Positions 1 through 7,867 of a stretch of 64,000 nt of DNA are shown piece by piece. The stretch's first letter is position 1; each line of letters opens with the position of its first letter. Both the position numbers and the translations under genes were made by a program. The stretch comes from Chitinophaga pollutisoli (GTDB lineage Bacteria > Bacteroidota > Bacteroidia > Chitinophagales > Chitinophagaceae), in NCBI RefSeq assembly GCF_038396755.1, contig NZ_CP149822.1, positions 5,982,001 through 6,046,000 on the forward strand, given 5' to 3'. Under the pieces are notes generated by a model, which worked only from the letters and a program-made list of their open reading frames with translations, did no database searches and was not told the origin of the DNA.

Positions 1-171
1 ATCATCGTACCCATCGTGATCGGTTTTTTGGCCAGCGGCGGGAGCTTTGCGCCTGCGCTGGTATTTGTAGCGGTGCTTGGATTGGTGGGCGCGGGCTCGT
101 ATTTGTTTTTAGTAGGGAATGTCGAAAGAATTAAAACGAAAGAAACACATGGAACATTGGCTGAGTTGTGA
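1..171 (+). CDS. MFS-type permease, C-terminal end (partial)
   Basis: The window opens inside a reading frame that ends at TGA 169-171. The 56 visible residues form two hydrophobic, glycine-rich stretches (IIVPIVIGFLASGG and the helix ending SYLFLVG) and a short charged tail (NVERIKTKE). This is how the last two membrane helices and cytoplasmic tail of a 12-helix major facilitator permease look. The frame overlaps the next gene's ATG at 149 by 23 bp, so the two are probably co-transcribed. Because the next gene is a 2-keto-3-deoxy-galactonate kinase homologue, a sugar-acid:proton symporter is the natural guess. That is inferred from context; the visible part is too short to name the substrate. 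Confidence 0.6.
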   Translation: MIVPIVIGFLASGGSFAPALVFVAVLGLVGAGSYLFLVGNVERIKTKETHGTLAEL

Positions 172-1069
172 TTGGGGCACGAGCGCTTTCCGGCTGCGGC
201 TGGTGGAGCGCGATAGCTGCAAAGTTGTTTCGGAAGAAAAATCCGGCTATGGCATAGCCTCCGCTTACCGGGACTGGCAAGCCTCGGCGGCACCGCGCGA
301 AGCGTATTTCGCGGACATCATCCGGCGTAGTATCGCTATGCTGGGTGAACGAACGGGCCTGCGCCTGGAGGGGCTTCCGGTGGTGTTGTCGGGTATGGCG
401 TCGGCGAGCATCGGGATGGTGGAGCTGCCCTACCAGGAACTGCCATTCCGGTTAAACGGCGCGGACCTGCGGGTACATGATTTCGAAGAATTCCGCATCA
501 TCTCCGGCGCGCGTTTCGATAACGATGTGATGCGCGGCGAAGAAACGAAGATCGTGGGATGCGCGGCATGGCTGGAAGAAGGTTTGGGAGAAAAACGCCT
601 CCTCCTCCCGGGGACGCATCCCAAGCATGTGGTGGTGCGGGGCGGCCAGGCCATTGCTTTCAGCACCTACATGACCGGTGAGTTCTTCGACCTGCTGTCG
701 AAGCACAGTATTTTGTCGGCTTCAGTGAATACCAGCGGTGATTTGGAGGCCCCCGGTGCGCGGGAGGCTTTCGCGTCAGGATTGATCGCCGGGAAGTCGG
801 GGGATTTGTTGCATGAAGTGTTTATGGTCCGCACGAATCAGTTGCTGCGCCATGTGCCGCCAGAGCTGAACAGTTTTTACCTGAGCGGGTTGCTTATTGG
901 CTCGGAATTATCTTCCCTTCCGGCGGGGCAACCGGTTTATCTCGTATCCGGCGCCCTGCATGGGCAACTATACGCCACCGCCTGCGGGGCGCTGAACATC
1001 CCCGTAAGCGCCATTATAGACGCCGACGAGGCGCTGATCCGCGGGCAATCCGCTATTTTGGGGCATTAA
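149..1069 (+). CDS. dgoK: 2-dehydro-3-deoxygalactonokinase family protein
   Basis: 306 residues, the usual size for the DgoK family, which phosphorylates 2-keto-3-deoxy-galactonate in the cytoplasm for galactonate breakdown. The N-terminus has the sugar-kinase phosphate-1-type motif CDWGTSAFRLRLVE (about residues 6-19). A central LLLPGTHPKHV segment and a late glycine-rich LSGLLIGSEL segment also match the family. An in-frame ATG exists at 119, but it sits 52 bp inside the upstream permease frame and would add a lysine-rich leader. ATG 149 gives the normal family start MEHWLSCDWG. Overlap with the upstream permease implies one operon. The other enzymes of the pathway must lie outside the window. 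It could act on a related ketodeoxy sugar acid. Confidence 0.85.
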   Translation: MEHWLSCDWGTSAFRLRLVERDSCKVVSEEKSGYGIASAYRDWQASAAPREAYFADIIRRSIAMLGERTGLRLEGLPVVLSGMASASIGMVELPYQELPFRLNGADLRVHDFEEFRIISGARFDNDVMRGEETKIVGCAAWLEEGLGEKRLLLPGTHPKHVVVRGGQAIAFSTYMTGEFFDLLSKHSILSASVNTSGDLEAPGAREAFASGLIAGKSGDLLHEVFMVRTNQLLRHVPPELNSFYLSGLLIGSELSSLPAGQPVYLVSGALHGQLYATACGALNIPVSAIIDADEALIRGQSAILGH

Positions 1070-1080
1070 TCCATCCCGGC

Positions 1081-1440
1081 GATGGATTTTCCTGTCTTTT
1101 TACCCCATTCGCCTATCCCGGCGATGGATTTTCCTGTCTTTTTACCCCATTCGCCTATCCCGGCGATGGATTTTCCTGTCTTTTTACCCCATTCGCCTAT
1201 CCCGGTGATGGATTTTCCCGTCTTTTTACCCCATTCGCCTATCCCGGCGATGGATTTTCCCGTCTTTTTACCCCATTCGCCTATCCCGGCGATGGATTTT
1301 CCCGTCTTTTTACCCCATTCGCCTATCCCGGCGATGGATTTTCCTGTCTTTTTACCCCATTCGCCTATCCCGGCGATGGATTTTCCTGTCTTTTTACCCC
1401 GCTCGCCTATCCCGGGGATGGAATTTCCTATGTTTTTATT
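1081..1440. repeat. 42-bp tandem repeat (minisatellite), eight full copies plus a decayed ninth
   Basis: Unit starts fall exactly every 42 bp at 1081, 1123, 1165, 1207, 1249, 1291, 1333 and 1375, with a diverged ninth copy from 1417. Each unit begins gatggattttc and ends cctatcccggc. Copies differ only at a few positions: cctgtc/cccgtc, one ggt for ggc, and one ccgctcgcc for the usual ccattcgcc. Since 42 is a multiple of three, the array stays open on both strands (14-residue periods MDFPVFLPHSPIPA on plus, GKKTGKSIAGIGEW on minus). That openness is a consequence of the period and is not evidence of coding. The array lies between dgoK and a convergent minus-strand gene. Confidence 0.9.
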
Positions 1441-1519
1441 AGGCTGTCGGGCAAATTTCATAAGTCGGCCAGGTGACTTTGCGGGTTGACCAACAAATAA
1501 AACCGGCGTTCCTCCTATT

Positions 1520-1954
1520 TTACCCCACTTCTTCCCGCACCCAAACATACCTGTTCCGGAAACCCGCCTGCGTTTGCGTCAGTTTCGCCGCATGCAACCG
1601 GATCATCAATATTTCGCCATCGATCAGGAGCGACAAGGGATATTGCTTGTAATACTTTTCGGTGAGGCCCGCGGCGATCACCGCATCTTTTACTACTTCG
1701 CCTTCAAATTGAATCCCCGCATTGAAATGCAGGGATATTTTTTCTCCTAGAATCGTACCCGCCACAGGGGTGCCGTCGTCAAACAGGTTGACCTGACGGC
1801 TTCCGGGCGAAGACTTAAATATCAATATCCATTTTTCGGGATCGAAACTGTAAAAGCAGTTGAAACAGAAAGGCCTGCCGGCTTCGATGGCGCACATGGT
1901 GGCCAGCTGGTGCCGTTTCAGGAAGGCTTGTATGATCTCTTTATCTTTTTTCAT
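1520..1954 (-). CDS. Pyridoxamine 5'-phosphate oxidase-like flavin-binding family protein
   Basis: 144 residues, in the short split-barrel family related to PNPOx and YhbP. The N-terminal half has the pattern expected of the barrel strands: HQLATMCAIEAGRPFCFNCF (about 15-34), then YSFDPEKWILIFKSSPGSRQ, a substrate- or flavin-facing region. Members bind FMN, F420 or heme, and which one applies here cannot be told from sequence. It lies 47 bp downstream of the last gene of the denitrification cluster in the same direction, so read-through is possible, but no functional link is shown. Three cysteines in the first 35 residues are unusual for the family. Confidence 0.65.
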   Translation of the reverse strand: MKKDKEIIQAFLKRHQLATMCAIEAGRPFCFNCFYSFDPEKWILIFKSSPGSRQVNLFDDGTPVAGTILGEKISLHFNAGIQFEGEVVKDAVIAAGLTEKYYKQYPLSLLIDGEILMIRLHAAKLTQTQAGFRNRYVWVREEVG

Positions 1955-2001
1955 GCGCTTGCCGCCTGCGGCGGATTTCGATGGTTAATTTTTTGAGTTA
2001 G

Positions 2002-2247
2002 TCATTTCATCAATATCACCACCGCGCCGAGGAGCCCCGAAAAAGCGATGAGAATTGCTTTCCAGGCCGCGTTGGCGCCTTTCATATCCATAAAGTAAAA
2101 AGCCACCAGCAGGAACTTCGCCACGGAGAATCCCATGATGGCGGCGGCCAGCCCGGGCCAGGCTTTCGCGTAAATTATGCCGGCGGACATCAGGGCGACC
2201 GTCAGCATCAGTAATATCCAGGTAATTTGTATGCGGAACATATTCAT
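2002..2247 (-). CDS. Cytochrome c oxidase subunit IV-like small membrane protein (NorF-like)
   Basis: 81 residues with three predicted membrane helices (about 8-26, 29-49, 60-80). It has the hallmark of the prokaryotic subunit IV family: a helix ending in FSVAKFLLVAFYFMDMKGAN. In denitrifiers a protein of this size and family (NorF) follows the subunit III-like NorE and is needed for full NO reductase activity without being catalytic. Here it follows the subunit III-like gene by 4 bp, so NorF-like is the best reading. A second ATG two codons in (2241) is equally possible as start. Confidence 0.75.
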   Translation of the reverse strand: MNMFRIQITWILLMLTVALMSAGIIYAKAWPGLAAAIMGFSVAKFLLVAFYFMDMKGANAAWKAILIAFSGLLGAVVILMK

Positions 2248-2251
2248 GCTT

Positions 2252-2854
2252 TTAGTAGATCAGGTATAAAACAGGGAACAGCAACAGCCAGATAAGGTCG
2301 CACAGGTGCCAGAAAGCAGCGCCTGTTTCCAGGTGGCTCAGGGCGGTTTCGCGGGTGCGCTTATGGGCGGTATACATCCACCAGATCAGGATCACCATGC
2401 CTGTGAGCACATGTATCAAATGGAAACCGGTCAGCATCCAGTAGAAATCGAAAAAAGTATTGGAACCTAATGTCAGCCCCTGTCCGATCTTGTGGGAATA
2501 TTCCACGGATTTGAGGATGATGAACAGCAGGCCGGCCAGCAAGGCGAGCAGCAGCTGCGTCTTGAACAGCTTCTTCCCCGCCCTGAAATATTCCACGGCC
2601 CGCGCCATGTAATACCCGCTGGTCAGCAGCACTACGGTGTTGATGGATCCCATCATCACATCGAGTTTGGCGGCGGAGGCATGGAAGACTTCCGGTTCCT
2701 GCTTTCCGCTGTACATGAAGATGACGATGGCGATGCCGAAAGTGAATAGCTCCAGCAGGATCACGATCCACATGAGCAGGCCGCCCGGCGGATAATAGAA
2801 GCTTTTGTGCCCGGGGGATCCGGGTTGGTCAACTGCTGTATCGGATACGTTCAT
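2252..2854 (-). CDS. Cytochrome c oxidase subunit III-like protein (NorE-like)
   Basis: 200 residues with five membrane helices and the subunit III pattern: a first helix preceded by FYYPPGGLLMWIVILLEL, a central helix KSVEYSHKIGQGLTLGSN, then FYWMLTGFHLIHVLTGMV with the paired histidines, and a last helix starting ETGAAFWHLCDLIWLLLFPV. The frame stays open further upstream, but that part is the antisense-like shadow of norD. The ATG at 2854 is the only start that gives the family N-terminus, and it overlaps the norD stop by 26 bp. NorE-type proteins assist assembly or activity of NO reductase in the inner membrane. It lacks a subunit I/II partner of aa3 type nearby, which supports NorE. Confidence 0.8.
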   Translation of the reverse strand: MNVSDTAVDQPGSPGHKSFYYPPGGLLMWIVILLELFTFGIAIVIFMYSGKQEPEVFHASAAKLDVMMGSINTVVLLTSGYYMARAVEYFRAGKKLFKTQLLLALLAGLLFIILKSVEYSHKIGQGLTLGSNTFFDFYWMLTGFHLIHVLTGMVILIWWMYTAHKRTRETALSHLETGAAFWHLCDLIWLLLFPVLYLIY

Positions 2855-4583
2855 ATAGTTTGATGAGTTTGGTGAATAATGCGTTTGGGGAAGAGATGAC
2901 CTGGTAATGGTCGTGCCCGAACATCTGCGGCAGGTAATACCGCGCCGCCGCTTCGATGGCCAGCGCATAGGTTTGGATGTGCCGCTGCGACAATTCCCGC
3001 AGCGCCTGCCGCACATCGGCGATGCCGTAACGACCCTCATAACGGTCGAAGTCGTTGGGCTTGCCGTCGGATAGCAGGATGATCCATTTGTGGCGGCCTT
3101 CCCGCTGCTGCAACAAAGCCCCTGAATGCCGGAGCGCCGGGCCGATGCGGGTGTAGCCCTCCGGTTGCGGGGCGCCCACGGCATAGCGGGCGGTCCGCCA
3201 GTTGTCGTCAAAATCTTTCAGCGTTATATACGCCGTATAATTCCGCGTCTGGGAATAGAACCCGCAGATGGAAAAGTCGATGCCGGATTCGTGGAGGATC
3301 TCGCCGAAGAGGATGGCCGTTTGTTTGGAGATGTCGATCACCCGGTTGCCGGCGGCATAGCTGTCGCTGGACAGGCTGAGGTCGAGGAGCAGCAGGATGG
3401 ACAAATCCTTTTCCTTTTTGCGATCGGCCAGGTATACGCGTTCCGACGGGGTTTGTCCGGCGAGGAGATCGGCGAAGCGGTCGGTAACCCGGTCGGTATC
3501 GATTTCGTTGCCATGCAGCTGGAAGCGTTGGCGCGCCCATTGGTTGTTGATGCTGGCCAGGATGCGCCGCAGTTGTTCCAGCGCCATTCTGTGCGCAGCG
3601 ATGGTTTGTTCGCAGTAAGCCGCGTCGGTGAAAGGCTGGCGGATAGGGAATACTTTGCTGAATGCACGTTTGTAATTTTCCCTGAAGCAATCCCACTCGT
3701 CATACGACACAAACTTACCTTCGGTGGTGTTATCCTTGCTTTCGGCGGCGGTCGTGTTGCCGGTGTAACCCGTTTCGTACACGCTATGCACGGTATCATT
3801 GACGCGCACGGTGTATTTCATGTTCAGTTCGCGGAGGGCATCCTGGTGTTTTTCCAGTTCATCTTCCCCGTCGAAATCCCGCCAGGAGCCGCTGAATTCG
3901 TCGGCGGTATCTACCTTCTCGAAATTATGGGTGAGCACGTAATCTTCCTGCTGCCGGATGTCTACCGCGATGGTGATAATCTCTTCCACGGGCCGTGCCT
4001 GTACGATGGTTGGCTGTTCCGGCGCCGTAACCGCCGATCCCGCGGGAAAGGCGCTGAGCGCTTCCGGTTTGGCGGATTCCCGCACATCCGGCATCCACCG
4101 GCCGAAGAACCAGGCATCGTCGAAAGGTGCGTCTTGTTCTACGGGGATGCCGGCGCGCAACCGTTCGTATAAGCCGGGGCTTTCCGGGTAGGCTGCCTGC
4201 ATGGCGGCGAGCACTTCAGGCGCGGCGTTCGCAGCCCGGACAAGGGCTTCTTTATCCGTCAGGGAAACGGTGCTATAGCCGTTTAAGCCTAACTGTTGCT
4301 GTACGGAGAGGTAGAGCACGCGGAAGATGTAAAATGCGGCATTGAGGTCGCCGCTGGAGAATAAGCCGCATTTTTCGGGCAGGAAGAAGCTGTCCCCTTT
4401 GTAACCGCCTTCTTTCACAGCGGGGAAAATTTCTACCGGTCTGCCGGTGAGCGCCCTGGCCAGCAGGGTGAGCCGGGGCCGGAGGGGTTCCAGCGATACG
4501 GTGCGCGATACGTCTTCCGCCTGCGCTTTGCGCTGCCGGAAGTAGCGGACTACCCTGCCGAAGATGTATTCGTCGAGTGCCAT
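2829..4583 (-). CDS. norD: NorD-like nitric oxide reductase activation protein (VWA domain)
   Basis: 584 residues. The C-terminal 190 residues are a von Willebrand factor A domain. Its metal-binding MIDAS is visible: DLSLS near 401-405, a threonine in GYTRIGP near 478, and the aspartate of LLSDGKPND near 506. The N-terminal 380 residues are the poorly conserved NorD part, rich in charged segments. NorD works with the AAA ATPase NorQ to insert the non-heme iron (FeB) into NorB. Its gene sits directly after norQ, with 1 bp between them, as in other nor operons. The length is close to that of proteobacterial NorD (about 600-640). Confidence 0.88.
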   Translation of the reverse strand: MALDEYIFGRVVRYFRQRKAQAEDVSRTVSLEPLRPRLTLLARALTGRPVEIFPAVKEGGYKGDSFFLPEKCGLFSSGDLNAAFYIFRVLYLSVQQQLGLNGYSTVSLTDKEALVRAANAAPEVLAAMQAAYPESPGLYERLRAGIPVEQDAPFDDAWFFGRWMPDVRESAKPEALSAFPAGSAVTAPEQPTIVQARPVEEIITIAVDIRQQEDYVLTHNFEKVDTADEFSGSWRDFDGEDELEKHQDALRELNMKYTVRVNDTVHSVYETGYTGNTTAAESKDNTTEGKFVSYDEWDCFRENYKRAFSKVFPIRQPFTDAAYCEQTIAAHRMALEQLRRILASINNQWARQRFQLHGNEIDTDRVTDRFADLLAGQTPSERVYLADRKKEKDLSILLLLDLSLSSDSYAAGNRVIDISKQTAILFGEILHESGIDFSICGFYSQTRNYTAYITLKDFDDNWRTARYAVGAPQPEGYTRIGPALRHSGALLQQREGRHKWIILLSDGKPNDFDRYEGRYGIADVRQALRELSQRHIQTYALAIEAAARYYLPQMFGHDHYQVISSPNALFTKLIKLYERIRYSS

Positions 4584-4584
4584 G

Positions 4585-5388
4585 CTATATCATGAGGTCG
4601 GCGACGTCGCACAGCGCGGCTATGGTTTCGTCGTCGTCGGTTAAAGGTTCAATGATGGCCGTGCGCACGCTGAGGCGTTTGGGCAATCCGCTGCGGATCA
4701 GCCGCGCGGCGTCTACGAGCAGGCGGGTGGATGCGGTTTCGGCTAATCCCAGTTCCCGCAGGTGGCGGATCTTGCCGCCGATCTTCACCAGCCTGGCCGC
4801 AACGTCGGCATCCACGCCGGTTTCCCGGATGAGGATGTTCTTTTCCGTGTCCGCGTCCGGGTAATGGAACGAAATGCCCGCGAAGCGCTGGCGCGTGGAG
4901 GGCTTCAATTCCTTGTAGCCCCGCTGGTAACCGGGATTGAAGGATGCCACGAGCATGAAGTCGCTTCCGGCGCTGACGGTTTCTCCCAGCTTGTCGATGT
5001 AGAGCTCACGCCGGTGGTCGGTGAGCGGGTGGATGGCCACGATCACATCGGGCCGTGCTTCCGCCATTTCATCGAGATAGAGGATGGCGCCGGTTTTGAC
5101 GGCGGTGGTCAGCGGCCCGTCGATCCACACGGTTTCCGCGCCTTTCACGATATATCGCCCGATGAGGTCGGTAGAAGACGTTTCTTCGTGGCAGGATACG
5201 GTGATTAGCGGCCGCCCCAGCACGGCCGCCATGTATTCCACAAAGCGGGATTTGCCCGTGCCGGTGGGGCCTTTTAATAAAACAGGTATCTGGTTTTGGA
5301 ATGCATGGGTGAAGACCGCCGCCTCTTTACCGGTCTCCTGGTAAAAAGGGCGCGTTTTTCCCAATGTTTCTGCTATGCTGTTCATCAT
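4585..5388 (-). CDS. norQ: NorQ/CbbQ-type MoxR AAA+ ATPase
   Basis: 267 residues, the family size. Walker A is GPTGTGKS at residues 40-47, Walker B is AILYLDEMAEA near 93-103, and sensor 1 is MLVASFNPGY near 150. A conserved ETSSTDLIGRY segment follows the first strand, as in CbbQ/NorQ proteins. The partner is the VWA protein encoded next (NorD). Together they form a ring chaperone that remodels NorB for iron loading in the cytoplasm. The gene starts MMNS, so either of two adjacent ATGs may be used. Confidence 0.9.
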   Translation of the reverse strand: MMNSIAETLGKTRPFYQETGKEAAVFTHAFQNQIPVLLKGPTGTGKSRFVEYMAAVLGRPLITVSCHEETSSTDLIGRYIVKGAETVWIDGPLTTAVKTGAILYLDEMAEARPDVIVAIHPLTDHRRELYIDKLGETVSAGSDFMLVASFNPGYQRGYKELKPSTRQRFAGISFHYPDADTEKNILIRETGVDADVAARLVKIGGKIRHLRELGLAETASTRLLVDAARLIRSGLPKRLSVRTAIIEPLTDDDETIAALCDVADLMI

Positions 5389-5419
5389 GTTGCCCGGTTT
5401 GATGGGTGAACGGATACGA

Positions 5420-6682
5420 TTATTTGTCGGTTGTTGCTTTTAAGGAGAAAAGCTTCGGGTTGACCTGCAACTCCAGGAAAAACCAGTTGTTGGAGTACCG
5501 GCTGCCACCTTTCAGCGCTTCCATGCTCCGGGTGGCCAGCATCTGCGAGTAGCCGCCGTTCAGCCAAACGAAATCCATCACCCGGTAACCGAATGTGCAG
5601 TCGATTTCGGTGCCGAGATAGTTGTCCAGCTTTTCTTCGTTGCGGTACAACCCCGCCGCCGTGGCGAAAAAATGCGGGGTGATGCGCGCCTTGAAGCGGG
5701 GCTTTTCATAAGCGAGATGGGCATATACGTCTGTCAGCCCCACGGAGTTGGCGTGGTTGCCGACGAAGAAGTAGTCCATAAACCCGTTGAATTTGTGGTT
5801 GGTGCCGAACCAGGGCGTGAAGCTTTTGAAGCCCGCGTCGGTATCGTTTCCTGCTTTCCCGGAAAGGAATTCCATCCCCGCGCCGGGAACCCAGCCGCTT
5901 TTCAGGCGGTAGCTGACGTTGCCGGCGGCGTTCCAGGCAAGGAGGTTTTTACCGTTCAGCGCACCGGTTTGCGCATACAGGGATACGTCGGTATTCCAGC
6001 CTTCTTGCGCGTAAGTGGCGCGGGTGCCGAGGGTCTGGTTCCAGGCGAGCTTTTCTTTTTGCGATACGAAGTAAGGCAATGCCTGGTTGAGGGCGAGCAG
6101 GCTGAAGCCGAATCGTTCGCCCTGCCGGTGGTACCATGCGAATTGCAGGTGTTTGTATTGCTGGGGCACGGTATAAGGCTCCCGTGCGTTGGATTCCCGC
6201 AAGGCGCTGATGGCCGCGCCGGCATGCAGTGCATGCGCTTTGGAAGGCGTGAATTTGAAAAGGAGCACGTCGTGGCTGCGGGCTTGCATTGTCCAATCCA
6301 CATTCCCGAGGATGCGGGCGTCGTCGTAATTCAATTCCTGCCGTCCGGCTTTGACGGACCAGTTGGGCGCGAACAGCAATTCCGCCCAGGCTTCATGCAT
6401 CTGGAAGTTCACATCCGTTCGCGCGGCGGTGGCCACGTCGCCCCAGGTGCGCACGTTTTGCGGGGCGATGCGGAGTTTCAGTTTGGGAGATGCATGATCG
6501 ATGATGATGCGGGTCCGCTGCGCCAGGAAGCTCCCGGGTTTCAGCGTGTCGTGGAACGGCGCGCCATACCCGTGGCGGTATTCGTAACGGAAGCGGAGGT
6601 CGGCGCCCACGTCGGTTTGTTGCGCGCGGGACGACAGGCCCGCCAGCAACAGGGCGCAGCATAGGATAGGTAGTTTATTCAT
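5420..6682 (-). CDS. Alginate-export-type outer membrane beta-barrel protein
   Basis: 420 residues with an N-terminal signal peptide (MNKLPILCCALLLAGLSSRAQ, cleavage after about 21). The mature part opens with VGADLRFRYEYRHGYG and continues with alternating strands such as TWGDVATAARTDVNF, WSVKAGRQELNYDDARILG and TMQARSHDVLLFKF, which match the alginate_exp porin family (16-18 stranded barrels). Many such Bacteroidota proteins have nothing to do with alginate. Within the nor/nir cluster it may admit nitrite or export another small solute, but that is inference. Its ATG overlaps the stop of the upstream sco gene by 8 bp, a sign of translational coupling. Confidence 0.75.
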   Translation of the reverse strand: MNKLPILCCALLLAGLSSRAQQTDVGADLRFRYEYRHGYGAPFHDTLKPGSFLAQRTRIIIDHASPKLKLRIAPQNVRTWGDVATAARTDVNFQMHEAWAELLFAPNWSVKAGRQELNYDDARILGNVDWTMQARSHDVLLFKFTPSKAHALHAGAAISALRESNAREPYTVPQQYKHLQFAWYHRQGERFGFSLLALNQALPYFVSQKEKLAWNQTLGTRATYAQEGWNTDVSLYAQTGALNGKNLLAWNAAGNVSYRLKSGWVPGAGMEFLSGKAGNDTDAGFKSFTPWFGTNHKFNGFMDYFFVGNHANSVGLTDVYAHLAYEKPRFKARITPHFFATAAGLYRNEEKLDNYLGTEIDCTFGYRVMDFVWLNGGYSQMLATRSMEALKGGSRYSNNWFFLELQVNPKLFSLKATTDK

Positions 6683-7253
6683 GTCCGGCGGTTTTGGCGA
6701 TGGCGGAAATGGTTGCTTTATTGTTCACGCCGAGGCCTTCCATCTGGTGGACGAGATCCCCGGCGGGATTGAAGACGCTGATAATATTGGAATGGCTGAA
6801 ATCCATCGGTGAGATCTCTTTGTATTTCACGGCCAGCACATTGGCGAACGCACGAACGGATTCGGTGTCCCCCTGCAGGAAGGTCCACTCCTCCCCGTCC
6901 ATTTCCTTGCCCACGGCGAAAGCTTTCAGGCGCTCCGGTGTATCATGCTCCGGGTCGATGCTTACGAGCACGTACTGCACTTTTCCGGCAAGCTGCGTGG
7001 GTACCTTCTGGCGGATGGCGAGCATATCGGCCACGAGGCGCGGGCAGGAGGCCTTGCAGGTGGTGTAGATCATGACCATCACGAGTGTTTTGCCTTGCAA
7101 GTCCTTGAGCCGGATGGTGTTGCCTTCTTCCGTTTTCCATTCCGAGGTAAGGTGGAATATCGATCCGCCGGAGTCCTGCGGCGCGGGGGATTCCCGCCGG
7201 GTGCAGGCGGAGAACATTGTAGCGAGGGCGAGGATGACGGGTATCATTTTCAT
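6675..7253 (-). CDS. SCO1/SenC-family copper chaperone lipoprotein
   Basis: 192 residues. The start at 7253 gives a lipoprotein signal (MKMIPVILALATMFSAC, lipobox FSAC); the open frame further upstream has no signal and was rejected. The copper-binding CxxxC is TTCKASCP (C66, C70), and the distal histidine is in DFSHSNII near 155. Sco proteins deliver copper or reduce cysteines in periplasmic Cu enzymes. Here the likely client is the copper nitrite reductase encoded three genes upstream, since no CuA oxidase is in the cluster. A 122-bp gap separates it from the cytochrome c gene before it, and 8 bp of overlap join it to the porin after it. Confidence 0.85.
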   Translation of the reverse strand: MKMIPVILALATMFSACTRRESPAPQDSGGSIFHLTSEWKTEEGNTIRLKDLQGKTLVMVMIYTTCKASCPRLVADMLAIRQKVPTQLAGKVQYVLVSIDPEHDTPERLKAFAVGKEMDGEEWTFLQGDTESVRAFANVLAVKYKEISPMDFSHSNIISVFNPAGDLVHQMEGLGVNNKATISAIAKTAGHE

Positions 7254-7375
7254 GATGTGCCTGTTAAGTGCAGCGGGCATCCGGAACGGGCCCCCCGTAG
7301 ATATCCGGAGCCGCTGCTTTGTTAGAACAATTGAGACTAAAACAAACAGTTGTTTCCATCCTGGATATGGATGCA
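7254..7375. other. Longest gap inside the denitrification gene run (122 bp)
   Basis: No gene is seen here. The stretch holds a perfect short palindrome, aaacagttgttt near 7345-7356, and a related half (aacaattg) about 18 bp before it. It could be a processing or promoter site that separates the nirK-side genes from sco onward. No AGGA-N8-TCCT operator was found in it, and no clear TAnnTTTG promoter on the minus strand. Confidence 0.35.
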
Positions 7376-7861
7376 TTATTTGGCGGCGTCTACCATCTCC
7401 GCTGTTACCTCCTGCGCCTTGTTGCCCCAGCTGTTGTAAACGTAGGTGAGCACGTCGGCCACTTCCTGGTGGCTGAGCGTTTGCGCGGGCATGGCGCTGT
7501 TGTAGGTGACGCCGTTGACGGTCACTTCACCGGTTTTGCCATGCAGCACGATTTGTATCGCGCGGTTTACGTCTTCGTTGAGGTAGTCGGACTTGGCCAG
7601 CGGCGGAAATGCGTTGGGTATGCCGGCGCCGTTTTCCTGGTGGCAAGCCTGGCAGGTTTTGGTATAGATGGCTTTGCCATTGGCGATCCTGGCTTCCACG
7701 GTTACTGGCGCAGCGGGGGCTGGCGCCGCTTCCGCGGAAGCGGGCATCGTGTCTCTTTGTGCGATGCCTGTCAGGTCGCCTTTATTTTCTTCCGGCTCAA
7801 CGCCGCCGCAGGATGCGAGGAATGCGCCCAGCGCGGCCATCAGCAAATATTTCTTTTTCAT
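7376..7861 (-). CDS. Class I c-type cytochrome, lipoprotein
   Basis: 161 residues with a lipoprotein signal (MKKKYLLMAALGAFLASC) and one heme site, CQACH, in a cytochrome c domain covering the last 95 residues. The axial methionine lies in the NSAMPAQ segment. A proline/alanine-rich linker separates the lipid anchor from the heme domain. The heme domain is about two thirds identical by eye to the C-terminal domain of NirK in this cluster, so the two arose by duplication. It is probably an outer- or inner-membrane tethered electron donor to NirK or NorC in the periplasm. It lies 6 bp downstream of the SUMF1-like gene. Confidence 0.88.
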   Translation of the reverse strand: MKKKYLLMAALGAFLASCGGVEPEENKGDLTGIAQRDTMPASAEAAPAPAAPVTVEARIANGKAIYTKTCQACHQENGAGIPNAFPPLAKSDYLNEDVNRAIQIVLHGKTGEVTVNGVTYNSAMPAQTLSHQEVADVLTYVYNSWGNKAQEVTAEMVDAAK

Positions 7862-7867
7862 CTTTTG

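Noticed and set aside
1081..1440. CRISPR array
   Set aside because: The repeats are directly adjacent without spacers, and no cas genes are in the window.
1066..1548. Minus-strand open frame of 160 codons with 14-residue repeats (GKKTGKSIAGIGEW)
   Set aside because: It exists because the 42-bp repeat is a multiple of three; it starts inside the neighbouring gene, and the opposite strand is equally open. No independent sign of translation.
2252..2854. A cytochrome aa3 oxidase operon (subunits III and IV)
   Set aside because: No subunit I or II is nearby, and the genes directly follow norQ/norD, so NorE/NorF-like roles are more likely.
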